Shown in pieces: positions 17,734-26,900 of a DNA stretch of 64,000 nucleotides. The DNA lies in assembly GCF_016899855.1 (NCBI RefSeq), contig NZ_JACJJG010000001.1, positions 100,256 to 164,255 of the forward strand, read 5' to 3'. The number at the start of each line of letters is the position of its first letter. The first letter of the stretch is position 1. The position numbers and the translations under genes were made by a program. Source of the stretch: Marseilla massiliensis (GTDB taxonomy: Bacteria; Bacteroidota; Bacteroidia; Bacteroidales; Bacteroidaceae). Under the pieces are notes generated by a model that was given only the letters and a program-made list of their open reading frames with translations, searched no databases and had not been told where the DNA came from.

Positions 17734-18777
17734 TTATTCATATCCCAAGATGAATGTTTTGATCAGCAGCGCGGGTAACCCGTCGGCATCCAGCGGAAGA
17801 TCCGACTCTTCCAATTTGTCCAAAGCCTTGGGTGTCATTTCCGCAAGCTTTTCCATTGTCCGCATCTGTTCCTCGTCCATGAGTGCGTAAGCAAAGCCGT
17901 CCAATGAAATCCACGGTTGAAGAATCATCCACAGGTAGGCTGTAGCCTGCCCGTTATCAACCCGATGTAAACGGTGCAGACTCTCCAGACAGGCTTCCGC
18001 ATTTTGCAACAACCGTCTGTTGTTACGCATCGCCAGCAGTATGACAACTTCTGATTTACCGAACACGGGATATTCATCGGCTGACAGGCTGATAATTCCG
18101 TGCATCACCTCGCCCGTTTTCTTTGTAATATCGTCAAGCGGTATGTTGCCAGTGCTCAATGTTGATAGATGGAGAAGAAACGAGCGGAAAGCCACATCCT
18201 CATTTCGTAGGAAGTCAATGGCATCATGCTTGGTGCGGATGCCTTTAGCAAGTGAGCCATCCAGCAATCGGTTGTATTTGCCGATAACTTCTTTCGCGCT
18301 TCCTTTCAAAGGAGCGGCTGTACCGGCATCGTGGTAGAACAGATGGACGGAAGCCACTAACTTTTGAGACACTGAATCCATCTCTATGTCATTCAATCCT
18401 CGCACCACGGCAAGGTAGTCGGAATAGCTCCACGTTCGGCTGTCAATCAAGCGAGACATTTGAAATTTGATGGAATCCCCAATGGAAATATGCCTGGCAT
18501 CGGCATGGGCAGTCGTGTCACTTTCTAAGGTTGCCGAAACGGCAGTCTTCAATTTGCGCCATTCCTGTACCAGTGATATAAGTTCTTCCACGTTCAAGGC
18601 CTTTTTTGACTTGATTATCGTGAACAATTCGTTATAAGAGACCAAGGCATCGCCTATTGAACTGGGGGAATCATTGGAAACAGGTTGGCAACTTGCCAGC
18701 AATGTTGCCATAAAAGACAAAATGAAGATTAAAGTATGATTTTTTAGAGTCGGAAAGACATGGCATTTTCCACTCAT
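17734..18777 (-). CDS. Lipoprotein of unknown function
   Basis: With the start at 18777 the 347-residue precursor has a signal peptide ending in the lipobox LLASC, so the cysteine should be lipidated. An in-frame ATG 20 codons earlier would bury the signal and is less likely. The remainder is helical and unrecognised. A -7 element TAATTTTG reading leftward at 18870-18863 lies 86 bp upstream. It starts a leftward run that continues into the unknown genes at 17686-16377. Confidence 0.7.
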   Translation of the reverse strand: MSGKCHVFPTLKNHTLIFILSFMATLLASCQPVSNDSPSSIGDALVSYNELFTIIKSKKALNVEELISLVQEWRKLKTAVSATLESDTTAHADARHISIGDSIKFQMSRLIDSRTWSYSDYLAVVRGLNDIEMDSVSQKLVASVHLFYHDAGTAAPLKGSAKEVIGKYNRLLDGSLAKGIRTKHDAIDFLRNEDVAFRSFLLHLSTLSTGNIPLDDITKKTGEVMHGIISLSADEYPVFGKSEVVILLAMRNNRRLLQNAEACLESLHRLHRVDNGQATAYLWMILQPWISLDGFAYALMDEEQMRTMEKLAEMTPKALDKLEESDLPLDADGLPALLIKTFILGYE

Positions 18778-19218
18778 AAAGTGCAGAAATTTTGTTGGCC
18801 ATTTGGTGGCTGGTTCATCCGATAGTATCCGTTTCATCTTGGCAAATTTGATTTTGACGGTGCAAAATTATACCTTGCAGGCCATAATACCATATCTCTC
18901 CTACAACATTATCCATTCTTAGAAAATCATACTCCAAGTATGGTTTTTGTATTTGTCTGTCAGCCAGTTAGTGGCTAAAATGTGCTATAAAAAAGGAAAT
19001 GATTGCGAGAACAGGAATTTATGGAATTACAGCTATTCAAACGTAAATAATCAGCCCGGACATTTGCCACAACAAACAGGCAACACCCAAACTGGACAAA
19101 GAGCCAAACAGGTGACATATGAAAAGAGAATTAAATTGGAAATTCAGCTTGGAGATGCAGGTTTTATCCTGCAAAAATCATACTTTTGCAGTCAGAATTA
19201 AATTTGGACTTAAACTAT
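18778..19218. promoter_or_regulatory. Divergent promoter region
   Basis: This 440-bp gap separates diverging genes. It holds TAATTTTG reading leftward (18870-18863) for the lipoprotein and TACTTTTG reading rightward (19181-19188) for the recombinase-like gene. An inverted repeat CATACT/AGTATG (18928-18942) and the repeated words AATCATACT at 18925 and 19176 could be operator sites. I see no convincing gene inside. Confidence 0.5.
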
Positions 19219-19821
19219 ATGGCTAAGATTGGTTACATGCCGTATCTTCCCAAGTATGCGGAGGGAGCGGCTGATAGGAAGTGGATGGAGGATTTCGGCT
19301 GTGAGAACATCGTGGAAGAACAGCCGGTTGAAGGAGCGTACCGCTTGGGGTGGGACAGACTTTTGGCAAACATTGGCAAAGGCGACACGTTGGTCATATC
19401 TAAATTCGCCCATGTTGTCAAGGGAGCAAGGCAGTTGTCATTCTTTTTGGAACTCTGCCGGATAAAATCCGTGCGCCTTGTTTCCTTGCATGACGGCATT
19501 GATTCAGGCAATGAACTGTTCCCGGAAACCAAAGTGTCTGATGTATTGAGTATGGTGGCCAAGCTGCCCGAAGAAGCCAACGCCGTGCGCAAGATGGTTT
19601 CCAAACCGGGCAGGCTGACAAAAGGGATTAAAGTGCTTTCACAGGCTGCATACGGTCGAATGGAAAGGAAGAAACTGGTGGTAAACATGTACAAATGCGG
19701 CTATACCATCGAGGACATTTGGAAATCCAGCGGTTTCCGAAGCCGCAGTTCCATCTTCCGCGTATTGAAGGATGCTGGAGTGGAGTTGAAACGTTCCCGA
19801 AACAAGATGAAAGACAACTAA
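19219..19821 (+). CDS. Serine-recombinase homologue lacking catalytic residues
   Basis: The 200 residues (start at MAKIGYMPYL, just after TACTTTTG) follow the resolvase layout: IGY opening, FGCENIVEE, GDTLVISKF, the LSFFLELCRIKSVRLVSLHDGIDS segment, and a C-terminal helix-turn-helix (GYTIEDIWKSSGFRSRSSIFRVLK). The usual ARVS nucleophile segment reads MPYLPKY, and the DRLGR segment reads FAHVV, so the catalytic serine and arginines are missing. It is probably a DNA-binding regulator or structural protein rather than an enzyme. Confidence 0.65.
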   Translation: MAKIGYMPYLPKYAEGAADRKWMEDFGCENIVEEQPVEGAYRLGWDRLLANIGKGDTLVISKFAHVVKGARQLSFFLELCRIKSVRLVSLHDGIDSGNELFPETKVSDVLSMVAKLPEEANAVRKMVSKPGRLTKGIKVLSQAAYGRMERKKLVVNMYKCGYTIEDIWKSSGFRSRSSIFRVLKDAGVELKRSRNKMKDN

Positions 19822-19866
19822 AACAGGGGTTAGAAAAGATTTTATAATAGGACTGTGCGCAAGTGT

Positions 19867-19892
19867 GATGGGACACCCATTGGCATCCCATC
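19867..19892. terminator. Hairpin between converging genes
   Basis: GATGGGA pairs with TCCCATC (12-nt loop) between the genes ending at 19821 (rightward) and 19905 (leftward). Confidence 0.45.
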
Positions 19893-19904
19893 CACTCAGA
19901 AAAG

Positions 19905-20249
19905 TCAAGCGGTCTGCTTTTGCCGCGCCAAGGTGTTTCGGACGGCATCGTTCACTTGCATCAGCCAAATGTGGCTACCGCATGGAAGTTGCTGTTCGTC
20001 CAAGATAAAGGGCAGGGAATGGTCTGCCACTTGTACTTTCAACCGTTCTCCGTCAAAGCTAAGCCCTGTTAGCGTTCTGCTGCGTGTGCGACCGTCTTCG
20101 TCAGTCCAACCCATGCGGATATCACCGCCCAATGGCACGGATTGGAGTTGCCCCTCTTGAATTGTTTGCTTGACGGCTTGCAGGGCGTTGTGCTTCATGC
20201 TGTCAAGGACAGCCCCGATGGATTGGGGCGTAGATGTTCTTGTAATCAT
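19905..20249 (-). CDS. Unknown 114-residue protein
   Basis: The start at MITRTSTPQS falls 11 bp after the upstream gene's stop; an earlier in-frame start would overlap that gene by 22 bases. The product is unrecognised, with a beta-rich middle (GLSFDGERLKVQVADHSLPFIL). It is last in a five-gene leftward operon that begins at 21496. Confidence 0.55.
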   Translation of the reverse strand: MITRTSTPQSIGAVLDSMKHNALQAVKQTIQEGQLQSVPLGGDIRMGWTDEDGRTRSRTLTGLSFDGERLKVQVADHSLPFILDEQQLPCGSHIWLMQVNDAVRNTLARQKQTA

Positions 20250-20260
20250 AAGTTGTCCGT

Positions 20261-20620
20261 TTATGAAAAACATTCCTTCCAAAGAAACCGTTGATACTCG
20301 GCTTCGTCCTTGCCCCGCTCGATGGCTTCATCAATGACACGGCCAAGTTCGTCGAAATACACTTCCTCGCCGATGCACTCTGTGCCGGCATAGTTCTGCA
20401 AATAAACCTCGTAGTAGTCCAATGCGTTGTAAGCGATGATGACATTGCCACTGAACAACCGTCCTTGCACATGGAATTTAAGGGCTGCCATGCCCTTGTA
20501 TTCCGTTGCCACAAAATTTTCGATGCCCCATGAACGAATGACATTCAACGGGGTCATGCCCACCAGTTGGTCTTTGATGGTATTCGCCATCTGCAATACA
20601 AAATCTTTATCCATATTCAA
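20261..20620 (-). CDS. Unknown 119-residue protein
   Basis: No family is recognised. The protein is acidic at its C-terminus (IDEAIERGKDEAEYQRFLW) and has mixed alpha/beta pattern. It is one of five small genes expressed leftward behind leader E. Confidence 0.55.
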   Translation of the reverse strand: MNMDKDFVLQMANTIKDQLVGMTPLNVIRSWGIENFVATEYKGMAALKFHVQGRLFSGNVIIAYNALDYYEVYLQNYAGTECIGEEVYFDELGRVIDEAIERGKDEAEYQRFLWKECFS

Positions 20621-20631
20621 TTTTATTATGA

Positions 20632-20958
20632 TTAGTCAAAATTTTCTTCTTCCTCGATGATTACATGGACGCTCCTTTTGCCATAGATGCGCCAGAATGC
20701 TTGCACTATGATGTCAAACAGTCTGTCGCTTTCCGTGTACCCAATGTCCAGCTCCTTCGTCCAATAGTCGAAGCTGAAATCAGCCGTTTCGCCCGAATAA
20801 CGGTCAGCCGTGTTGTAAACCGTTACATCCACATAGTCGGTCGTGCCACTTTGTAGGCTTACCAAATGCCCATAATAACAGAACTCCATGTTGTTGGAGG
20901 GGCTGGTGGTAATTTTCTCCGCCAGCCTGCGAATGTAATTGTATCTTTTCCTGTTCAT
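20632..20958 (-). CDS. Unknown 108-residue protein
   Basis: No family is recognised. It has a basic N-terminus (MNRKRYNYIRRLAEK) and an acidic tail (VIIEEEENFD). It overlaps the upstream gene by four bases. Confidence 0.55.
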   Translation of the reverse strand: MNRKRYNYIRRLAEKITTSPSNNMEFCYYGHLVSLQSGTTDYVDVTVYNTADRYSGETADFSFDYWTKELDIGYTESDRLFDIIVQAFWRIYGKRSVHVIIEEEENFD

Positions 20959-21197
20959 AGCGGCACCATTTCATCAATTCCTACCGTAAACCCATAGCCG
21001 TCCTCCGTGCGGAACTCATACAGCCGTTCAAGGTCGTGAAGCACTTCGCCTTTGCCGAAATTCTCTATTGCTCCCTCTATCTCCACATTCATGGCGGCTT
21101 TCGCACGTTCAAGGGTGGCATACAAGGCATGGCAGTCTGACACGCAGTCATTTTGTTCAATCAAGGTGTAAACCAGATACACAGCGTTCTTTTCCAT
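20955..21197 (-). CDS. Unknown 80-residue protein
   Basis: A small acidic protein, unrecognised (MEKNAVYLVYTLIEQND...). It sits between 21209-21496 and 20632-20958 in the leader E operon. Confidence 0.5.
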   Translation of the reverse strand: MEKNAVYLVYTLIEQNDCVSDCHALYATLERAKAAMNVEIEGAIENFGKGEVLHDLERLYEFRTEDGYGFTVGIDEMVPL

Positions 21198-21208
21198 AGT
21201 CCAATGTT

Positions 21209-21496
21209 TTAGATGTGTGGGATATAATGTCCGTTCTCTTCCAAGTAAGCCACGATGTCTTTTGCTTCCTCATGCGATGCACGGTTGCGGTCATCATACC
21301 GCCTTTTGTCATCGGCTATCACCACCAGGCACTCCTTCAATAGCTTATAGAGTTTTTGCTGCAAAGTCGGGTGCATCAGTGGGATGGAGGCGGCAAAGGT
21401 TGCATAGTCAAAGCCGTAGTCGTTCAACGCATTTTCCACCTGCATGGCAAGGCGGTACTCTTTCGTTTCTTTGAGGTTGTCAAATTTCTTGTTCAT
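21209..21496 (-). CDS. Unknown 95-residue helical protein
   Basis: The first gene of the leader E operon. The product is mainly helical and charged (MNKKFDNLKETKEYRLAMQVENALND, HEEAKDIVAYLEENG). Similar small proteins are common on Bacteroidales elements, but I cannot name the family. Confidence 0.55.
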   Translation of the reverse strand: MNKKFDNLKETKEYRLAMQVENALNDYGFDYATFAASIPLMHPTLQQKLYKLLKECLVVIADDKRRYDDRNRASHEEAKDIVAYLEENGHYIPHI

Positions 21497-21518
21497 ATCC
21501 GTAGATGTTTAAGTGAAA

Positions 21519-21715
21519 CTTTTCCCTTTCATCGGCTCCTTTCCCCGAAGCCTGTTTGGGATTTACGGATGCTTGGTCCGGACATCGGTCCTGCTTCACC
21601 TGACGCTTTTTCTTGCCGAATACGCTCCGCAGGAGGAAGATTCTGCAAGAAATCCATTTCAAAGCGTGACAGGTCAAGCGCGATGCCCGACATTCGCAGC
21701 CGGAAAGCCAAACAG
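21519..21715 (-). ncRNA. Structured leader (E)
   Basis: Outer helix CTGTTTGG (21552-21559) with CCAAACAG (21708-21715). A second helix joins CGGACATCG (21579-21587) to CGATGCCCG with one mismatch. The core is 21612-21649: CTTGC/GCAAG, GAAT/ATTC, the conserved loop ACG against GAAG, then CTCC/GGAG with a three-base loop. A small GGCT/AGCC hairpin and CTTTTCCCTTTC (21519-21530) lie next to the gene. Confidence 0.65.
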
Positions 21716-21748
21716 TGAGGGACAAGAGCGAAATGCCATGCAGACAGG

Positions 21749-21757
21749 TATAAAAGG
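21749..21757 (-). promoter_or_regulatory. TATAAAAGG box upstream of leader E
   Basis: The box lies 34 nt upstream (leftward sense) of the outer helix of leader E and reads CCTTTTATACCTG toward the gene. Confidence 0.4.
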
Positions 21758-21850
21758 AGCAGTGGTTGGCTATGAGAAGATAAGGGAATTAGGCAAGTAT
21801 AACAGGGATAAAACCGGGTAAAGCAAGTGCTATAAGTGGAACCAGGCTGG

Positions 21851-21893
21851 GTAGTCCATACAGGGAGGCCGTACTCCGACCTCTCCCACATGG
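21851..21893 (-). terminator. Hairpin after gene 21904-22173
   Basis: In the leftward strand, CCAT-GTGGGAG-AGG pairs with CCTCCC-TGTATGG just after the stop of the upstream gene. It likely ends the 23237-21904 transcript before leader E begins. Confidence 0.45.
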
Positions 21894-21903
21894 ATTTTCT
21901 TTG

Positions 21904-22173
21904 TCAGAACCATTCGAGATTATCCCTCCTTAGCTCCTCCACCAGCTCTTTGTCGGGCAAGGCAAGGGTACGCTCATCGGTGAAGAAAAAAATCTCATCG
22001 TAGATGTCCGATGCTTCCTTACTGGTAAATTCCTCGTTCTCGTCCTCGAAACTGCCGGGGTGCAAAGCATCAAGCAGGGCTGTGCTGCCTATAATCAGAT
22101 ATTCGCCTTGGTTGTCTTTCACCATGCGGCATGGGTACTCCACACCGCCAAATTCAATATTCGCTGTAATCAT
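21904..22173 (-). CDS. Unknown acidic 89-residue protein
   Basis: Unrecognised; strongly acidic (SFEDENEEFTSKEASDIYDEIFFFTDE). It is third in a leftward unit with a SLOG protein and a phosphoribosyltransferase. An acidic DNA-mimic role is possible but only speculative. Confidence 0.55.
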   Translation of the reverse strand: MITANIEFGGVEYPCRMVKDNQGEYLIIGSTALLDALHPGSFEDENEEFTSKEASDIYDEIFFFTDERTLALPDKELVEELRRDNLEWF

Positions 22174-22194
22174 ACGTTTGTATGGTTAAATGGG

Positions 22195-22683
22195 TTAGTA
22201 TAAATTGGTTATCTCCAAATTCATGCGCTTTGCCCTGCGGCAAGTATAGAACGTGCCGCCTTTCGGCTCGCCATTGTAGTAGGCGATGATGTGGCTGGCT
22301 CGCTCCAGCATATAGTCGTTACGCCGAAGGAAACAGCCGTCAAAGTAAGTTTCGCTCAAGCATACCATATCGTCAGCCTTGCCAAGAATGGAACGATACC
22401 TCTCTTTGTCCGCAGGGTTGAACTTGCAGGATTGCCCACGGAAAGGAATGACGGCTGTCAGCCGGATGTCGGAATAGTCGGCTTTCATCGCCAACAGTGT
22501 TTCAGCCGCAAGCATGTCAAAGCCTGCCGCCATGCCGCAAAGGAAGTGGCGGATGCCCGAATGGTAGCAACCCGTGATTGCCCTTTCAAGATTGGTTTTC
22601 AACTGCTGTCTGTCCTTGTAGCGGATAAAACGGTGTCCTGTGAACGCTGCCGTCTTTGTAATGTCTGTCCGTATCATCATCAT
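22195..22683 (-). CDS. SLOG-domain (DUF1273/YpsA-like) protein
   Basis: With the start at 22683 (overlapping the upstream stop) the 162-residue protein shows the SLOG nucleotide-binding pattern: AAFTGHRF at the N-terminus, HFLCGMAAGFDMLAAETLL in the middle, and YNGEPKGGTFYTCRRAKR near the end. SLOG proteins bind or process nucleotide-derived ligands and often occur in conflict systems. The neighbour is a phosphoribosyltransferase, so a linked nucleotide-related function is plausible. Confidence 0.75.
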   Translation of the reverse strand: MMMIRTDITKTAAFTGHRFIRYKDRQQLKTNLERAITGCYHSGIRHFLCGMAAGFDMLAAETLLAMKADYSDIRLTAVIPFRGQSCKFNPADKERYRSILGKADDMVCLSETYFDGCFLRRNDYMLERASHIIAYYNGEPKGGTFYTCRRAKRMNLEITNLY

Positions 22684-23237
22684 ACCTTGTAGAATGTCTT
22701 TGCCAAGAACAAACCGCCCAACACGTTTGCCCCACACGCTTCCAAGTTGTCGGCTGTGGTGGCATAGGATATGCCTTTGGTGATGATGTCGTCAAAGAGC
22801 AACACATCTTTGCCCTTGAAGAAATCAGTGTCATAGTCTGCCATTTGTGCCGTCCGAGCCTCGGTTTCGTCCTTTCGGTGTTCGTGTACTGCCAACCGTC
22901 CTGCCGACACCTGCATATGGGGATAGCCGTTGATGGCATGGGTGAGTTCGCATACCCTTTCCGAAAAACGCTTGTAGCGCAGTTCGTTCTTCTCTTGCGT
23001 TGATGCAGGTACACAGGTGAATACGATGCTTGTGAGCCGACTGCCGAAAAGTTCTTGCAAGTGTCTGGCAGTCATTTGGGCTACTTGCTCGTATGCCCGT
23101 CCGTCCTTGAAATTCCAAATGGTCTGCCGGTCAGCCTTTTGCTGCTCACCCACGTTCTTGATGCGTACAGGATAGTATTTCATCAGCCACACCATTATTT
23201 TGTTCGCCTGTCCTATTATGTTTTTGTCCATCGCCAT
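22680..23237 (-). CDS. ComF-like phosphoribosyltransferase
   Basis: The 185-residue protein carries the PRPP-binding motif VLLFDDIITKGISYATT and upstream SIVFTCVPASTQEKNELRYKRF, the pattern of ComF/amidophosphoribosyl-type transferases. The cysteine-rich zinc ribbon of full ComF is absent. The substrate is unknown. It is the first gene behind leader B and overlaps the SLOG gene by four bases, so the pair is co-translated. Confidence 0.75.
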   Translation of the reverse strand: MAMDKNIIGQANKIMVWLMKYYPVRIKNVGEQQKADRQTIWNFKDGRAYEQVAQMTARHLQELFGSRLTSIVFTCVPASTQEKNELRYKRFSERVCELTHAINGYPHMQVSAGRLAVHEHRKDETEARTAQMADYDTDFFKGKDVLLFDDIITKGISYATTADNLEACGANVLGGLFLAKTFYKV

Positions 23238-23257
23238 TAATATTGAGGGTTTAACTT

Positions 23258-23460
23258 CTTTCCCTGTCTTCGGCTTCCTTACAAGCCTGCATCGGGGTTA
23301 TTTTTCTGCCCCGTCAATGGGCAAAGGACAACCGGCAAATCCGGTGGTGGAAATACGCTTTCAGTGCAGCGGAAAGGAAGATTTCCACCAACCACCCGTG
23401 GCGGCTTGCCGGATTTGCAAGGATTGGACACGGCCTGTTAGTTTTGCAGGAAAATAATCC
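23258..23460 (-). ncRNA. Structured leader (B)
   Basis: Outer helix GGGTTATTTT (23295-23304) with AAAATAATCC (23451-23460). Second helix GCAAATCCGG (23335-23344) with CCGGATTTGC (23409-23418), ten perfect pairs. The core is 23345-23400: TGGTGGAAA/TTTCCACCA, the conserved loop (TACG against GAAGA), CTTTC/GAAAG. A GGCTT/AAGCC hairpin (23272-23287) and CTTTCCCTGT (23258-23267) adjoin the gene. Confidence 0.7.
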
Positions 23461-23496
23461 GAAGCAGGTGCAGAAACCGCAATGGCATCAGACAAG

Positions 23497-23505
23497 TATA
23501 AAAGG
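23497..23505 (-). promoter_or_regulatory. TATAAAAGG box upstream of leader B
   Basis: The box reads CCTTTTATACTTG toward the gene, 36 nt before the outer helix of leader B. Confidence 0.4.
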
Positions 23506-23603
23506 TGGAGCGTTTTGTAAAAGGGATTCGTCGATAAAACTGGACTATAACAGTATTCCGGCTTGGGTGGGTCAAACAAACCCTGCTAGGCAGACAAAAG
23601 AGG

Positions 23604-23732
23604 ACGCTTGTTGGGCGGGGGACAGGCATACGAGGTTGTTTCAGCAAGGCTGAAGTTCCCGTGTGCCTGCCAAGGACAACGTGCGTCCGTCTGTCCTCCT
23701 TGTGTGGGTCTGCCCAATGGACAGACGTGCGT
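23604..23732 (-). ncRNA. Compact multi-stem RNA candidate 1
   Basis: Two strong arms are visible: CAGGCATACG (23622-23631) with CGTGTGCCTG (23660-23669), containing an inner TTCAGC/GCTGAA hairpin, and CGTCTGTCC (23688-23696) with GGACAGACG (23719-23727). ACGC (23604) and GCGT (23729) can close a junction. The segment lies between TATAAAAGG boxes at 23808 and 23497, so it could be a short leftward RNA upstream of leader B. No ORF explains it. Confidence 0.45.
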
Positions 23733-23783
23733 AAGAACAGGCTTCCGCTGATTATTCCGGGTCGGGAAACCGGATATGCTTGG

Positions 23784-23816
23784 TATAAAGGAAGATGGCA
23801 AAGTCCATATAAAAGG
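23784..23816 (-). promoter_or_regulatory. TATAAAGG and TATAAAAGG boxes upstream of RNA candidate 1
   Basis: TATAAAGG at 23784-23791 and TATAAAAGG at 23808-23816 precede the multi-stem RNA in the leftward sense, as the same box precedes the leaders. Confidence 0.35.
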
Positions 23817-23947
23817 CAGGGAAAATACAAGTGGCGGAAACCGCAGGTATAAATTGCTTTGGGCAGCTATATATAATAGGTATAGGGCAGCTTGTCTCCC
23901 GTCGGCTTGGGCTGCCAACAAAGACAAGCTCTGGCAAATGGGAAAAT

Positions 23948-23980
23948 CCCCTGCCGTGTTTCTCAACAAAGCAGGGGAAA
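23948..23980 (-). terminator. Terminator after the methylase-helicase gene
   Basis: In the leftward strand CCCCTGC pairs with GCAGGGG and is followed by ATTTTCC, about 20 bp after the stop of the gene at 24000-29015. Confidence 0.6.
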
Positions 23981-23999
23981 GTGTCAAATATGAAGTTGG

Positions 24000-26900
24000 C
24001 TATGCCGCCGGTACTGCCACTGGCTCGGTGCCTGGTGTCGGTACGGTTGGGCGTTCCGCTTCTTCAAGGGTGCGGTTGATGCGCTCCTCCAATTCCTTAC
24101 ACTCCTGTTTGAGCCGTTTCAGTTCTTCTTCCTTGCTCCAACGCCGTGCCATCACTTGTCGCAAGGTGGTGATTTCTTCCTCCAAATGTTTTTGCCGCTC
24201 GGCTTGGCGTTCCATTAGCTTGGGTATGTTTTCCAAAGTGGTCTGTGGGAACACCGCAGCCGCCGCAAAACTTGGTGGCAATGAGCCGGACTTGCCGCAC
24301 TTGTATTTCAAGCCGCTCTTGCCCTCCACGAAAAACGTGTTGCGGTCAAAGCTGCCGTCAAGACGGTACTCGCTGCGCACCAACAGCCGTAAGCCATTGT
24401 AACTGCCAACGGACGTAAAGTCGCCACGGTGTTTCCTTGAAATTGAATGCAAGGCTCGTCCTGTTTCTTCGGCTGTCAGTTGGGCATTGCCGTTTACCTC
24501 AATGCTGCAATCCTCCTTACGGCTGTTGAAATACTCCCAATCTTCTGTCATGCGCCCGATGTTGCGCTTGCAGTTGTCAATCTCTTGACGGTTGCTCTCC
24601 GCCTTACGTTCCGCACGGTAACGTTCCTTGTTGCAAACTGCCTGTTCCTTTTCCAACTGCATAATCTTGTTGTCGAGCTTCGCCTTGTCCAAAAGGTCGG
24701 TGTTGCCCGAAAGGATGGCCACGAACTCGGCAAAATTCATGCCTGTGTCCTCGTCCATACCGTCCTCGTCTATGCGGCGCACGGCTATCGTGCCGTTGTT
24801 GATTTGGTTGATGAAAAGCTGCTTGTTGCGCAAGAGGTTGAACTTGTAGGCATCCAAGGTCTTTTCCGTGCCGTAGATGATGATGTCAACCACGTTGCCG
24901 CCCCACTGCTTCACGGTATTGCCTTTGCGTACCGCCCGACCGTTGCGTTGCTCCAAATCGGCCGGCCTCCAGGGTACCTCCAAATGATGCACCGCCACTG
25001 CCCTCTGTTGGGCATTCACACCTGTGCCGAGCATGGAGGTAGAACCGAACAGCACACGGATAGTGCCGTTGTTCATGCCCTCAAAAATCTTCTTCCTTGC
25101 CTTTTCGGTCTTGGCGGTTTGGATGAATTGTATCTCATTGGCCGGAACACCCATTGCAACCAACTTGTCCTTGATGTCTTGGCAAACATTCCACTCATTA
25201 GGCTTGTAAGTGGAAAGGTCGCTGAAAACGAACTGTGTACCACGGTGAGCGTTTGATTTCACATAATACTCATAGATGGTCTGTGCGCAGCGTGAGGCTT
25301 TGTTGGCAGGGTCATCGCTGAACTGGTCACTCAACAGACGCATATCCAACGCCATCTTCCTTGCCACGTTAGTAGCAATCAGCATCTTTGCCTTGTCCAT
25401 GTGTTCGGGCGCAGGGGCTTCCAAGCCCAAATCCGACCATTCACCGCTGTTGGCAAAACGTACCAACCGTTCTATCATCGCCTCCTGTTCCATGGTCGGT
25501 TTGTCCGAAAGGAAACGCACGTTCTTGTCGGGGATATCAAGATTTATCATTTCTGCCGTGCGGTAATCCGTGATTTCACGCAGGAAAGCCGCCAATTCCG
25601 GCACTTTGATGTAGGTACGGAAACGCTCTTTGCGTTTGATAGAACCTGTCACGTTCAACTCGTAGTCAGTCGTTTTCTTAGTAAATATAGCAGCCCATGC
25701 GTCAAAGCAACTCACACGCTGCTTGGCAAGCTCTTTCGGGCGCAGGTACTTGAAAAGCACGTACAATTCGGTCAAAGCATTTACGACCACCGTACCCGAC
25801 AGGAACGTAGCCCCCAAGTCCTTTCCTGTGCGTTCTTGTATGTCACGGATGGCAATCAGCAGGTTCATAGCACGCTGTGAACCTTGGTTGTTGCCGATGC
25901 CCGCAACCCTCGTGTGGCGTGTCTGGAACATCAAGTTCTTGAAGTAGTGCGACTCATCTACAAATATGTGGTCTATGCCCATCGTATGAAAGTCTATGCC
26001 TCCGTCTTTCTTCTCCTCAATGCGTGTTTTCAACGACAGGAGGTTTGCCGACAGGTTCTCTTGCCGCTTCTCCAACGCTTTCTGCATACGGCGGTTGCGC
26101 CACCCCATGCCGCTTTCTTCCAGCACCTGCAAGGAGCGTTCCACATCGTCAAGTTCCTGTTGCATGATGCCGAACATTGTTTCTTCCGACTGCGGTATCT
26201 TTGCGAACTGGTCATGCGTCAGAATGATGCAGTCCCAATTATTGTTCTTGATTTTGCTGAAAAGTTCCTCACGGTTGGCAGGGGTGAAGTCCTCCTTGCC
26301 GGGATAGAGCAACTTTGCCGATGGGTAAGCCTTGCGGAAACAGTCGGCTATTTCATGCACGTTGGCTTTCAGCCCTATTATCAAAGGCTTCTGTACCAAC
26401 CCCAAGCGTTTCATTTCGTATGCCGCCACGCACATCACCATTGTTTTACCTGCGCCTACCTCATGCCAGCACACACCGCCGCCATTCTGCTTAATCATCC
26501 AGATGGCGTCTTTCTGCGAGGGGTATAAGTCATCGTAAGGGAACTGTGCAAAGGAAAGGCGGGGGAATGTTTGCGCCGAACCGTCATAGGACGGACGCAC
26601 ATAACAGTTGAAACGCTCGTTGTAGAGCCTTACCAACTCGTCACGGACGGCGATAGGCTGGCTGTCAAGCCAAGCGTTGAACTTGCCCCTTATCTCCTGT
26701 ATCTTGGTTGCCACCTCCTGCATGGCTTCTTCATCGGGTACTTTCACCCATTCACCGCCACGCATCACCTCTTTTTTTATTTCGGGTATGGTGTCATGCA
26801 GGGCATGGGCAAACAGTTTCTCGCCTGTGTAACCGTGCGAGGCATAGATGTTGTATGCGGCAGGGGAATATCCATGTAAGGAAATAACATAGGTGTCGTT

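Noticed and set aside
18947..19201. Rightward ORF of 84 codons before the recombinase-like gene
   Set aside because: It covers the promoter region of the next gene and has a low-complexity Asn/Gln/Lys composition without a family match.
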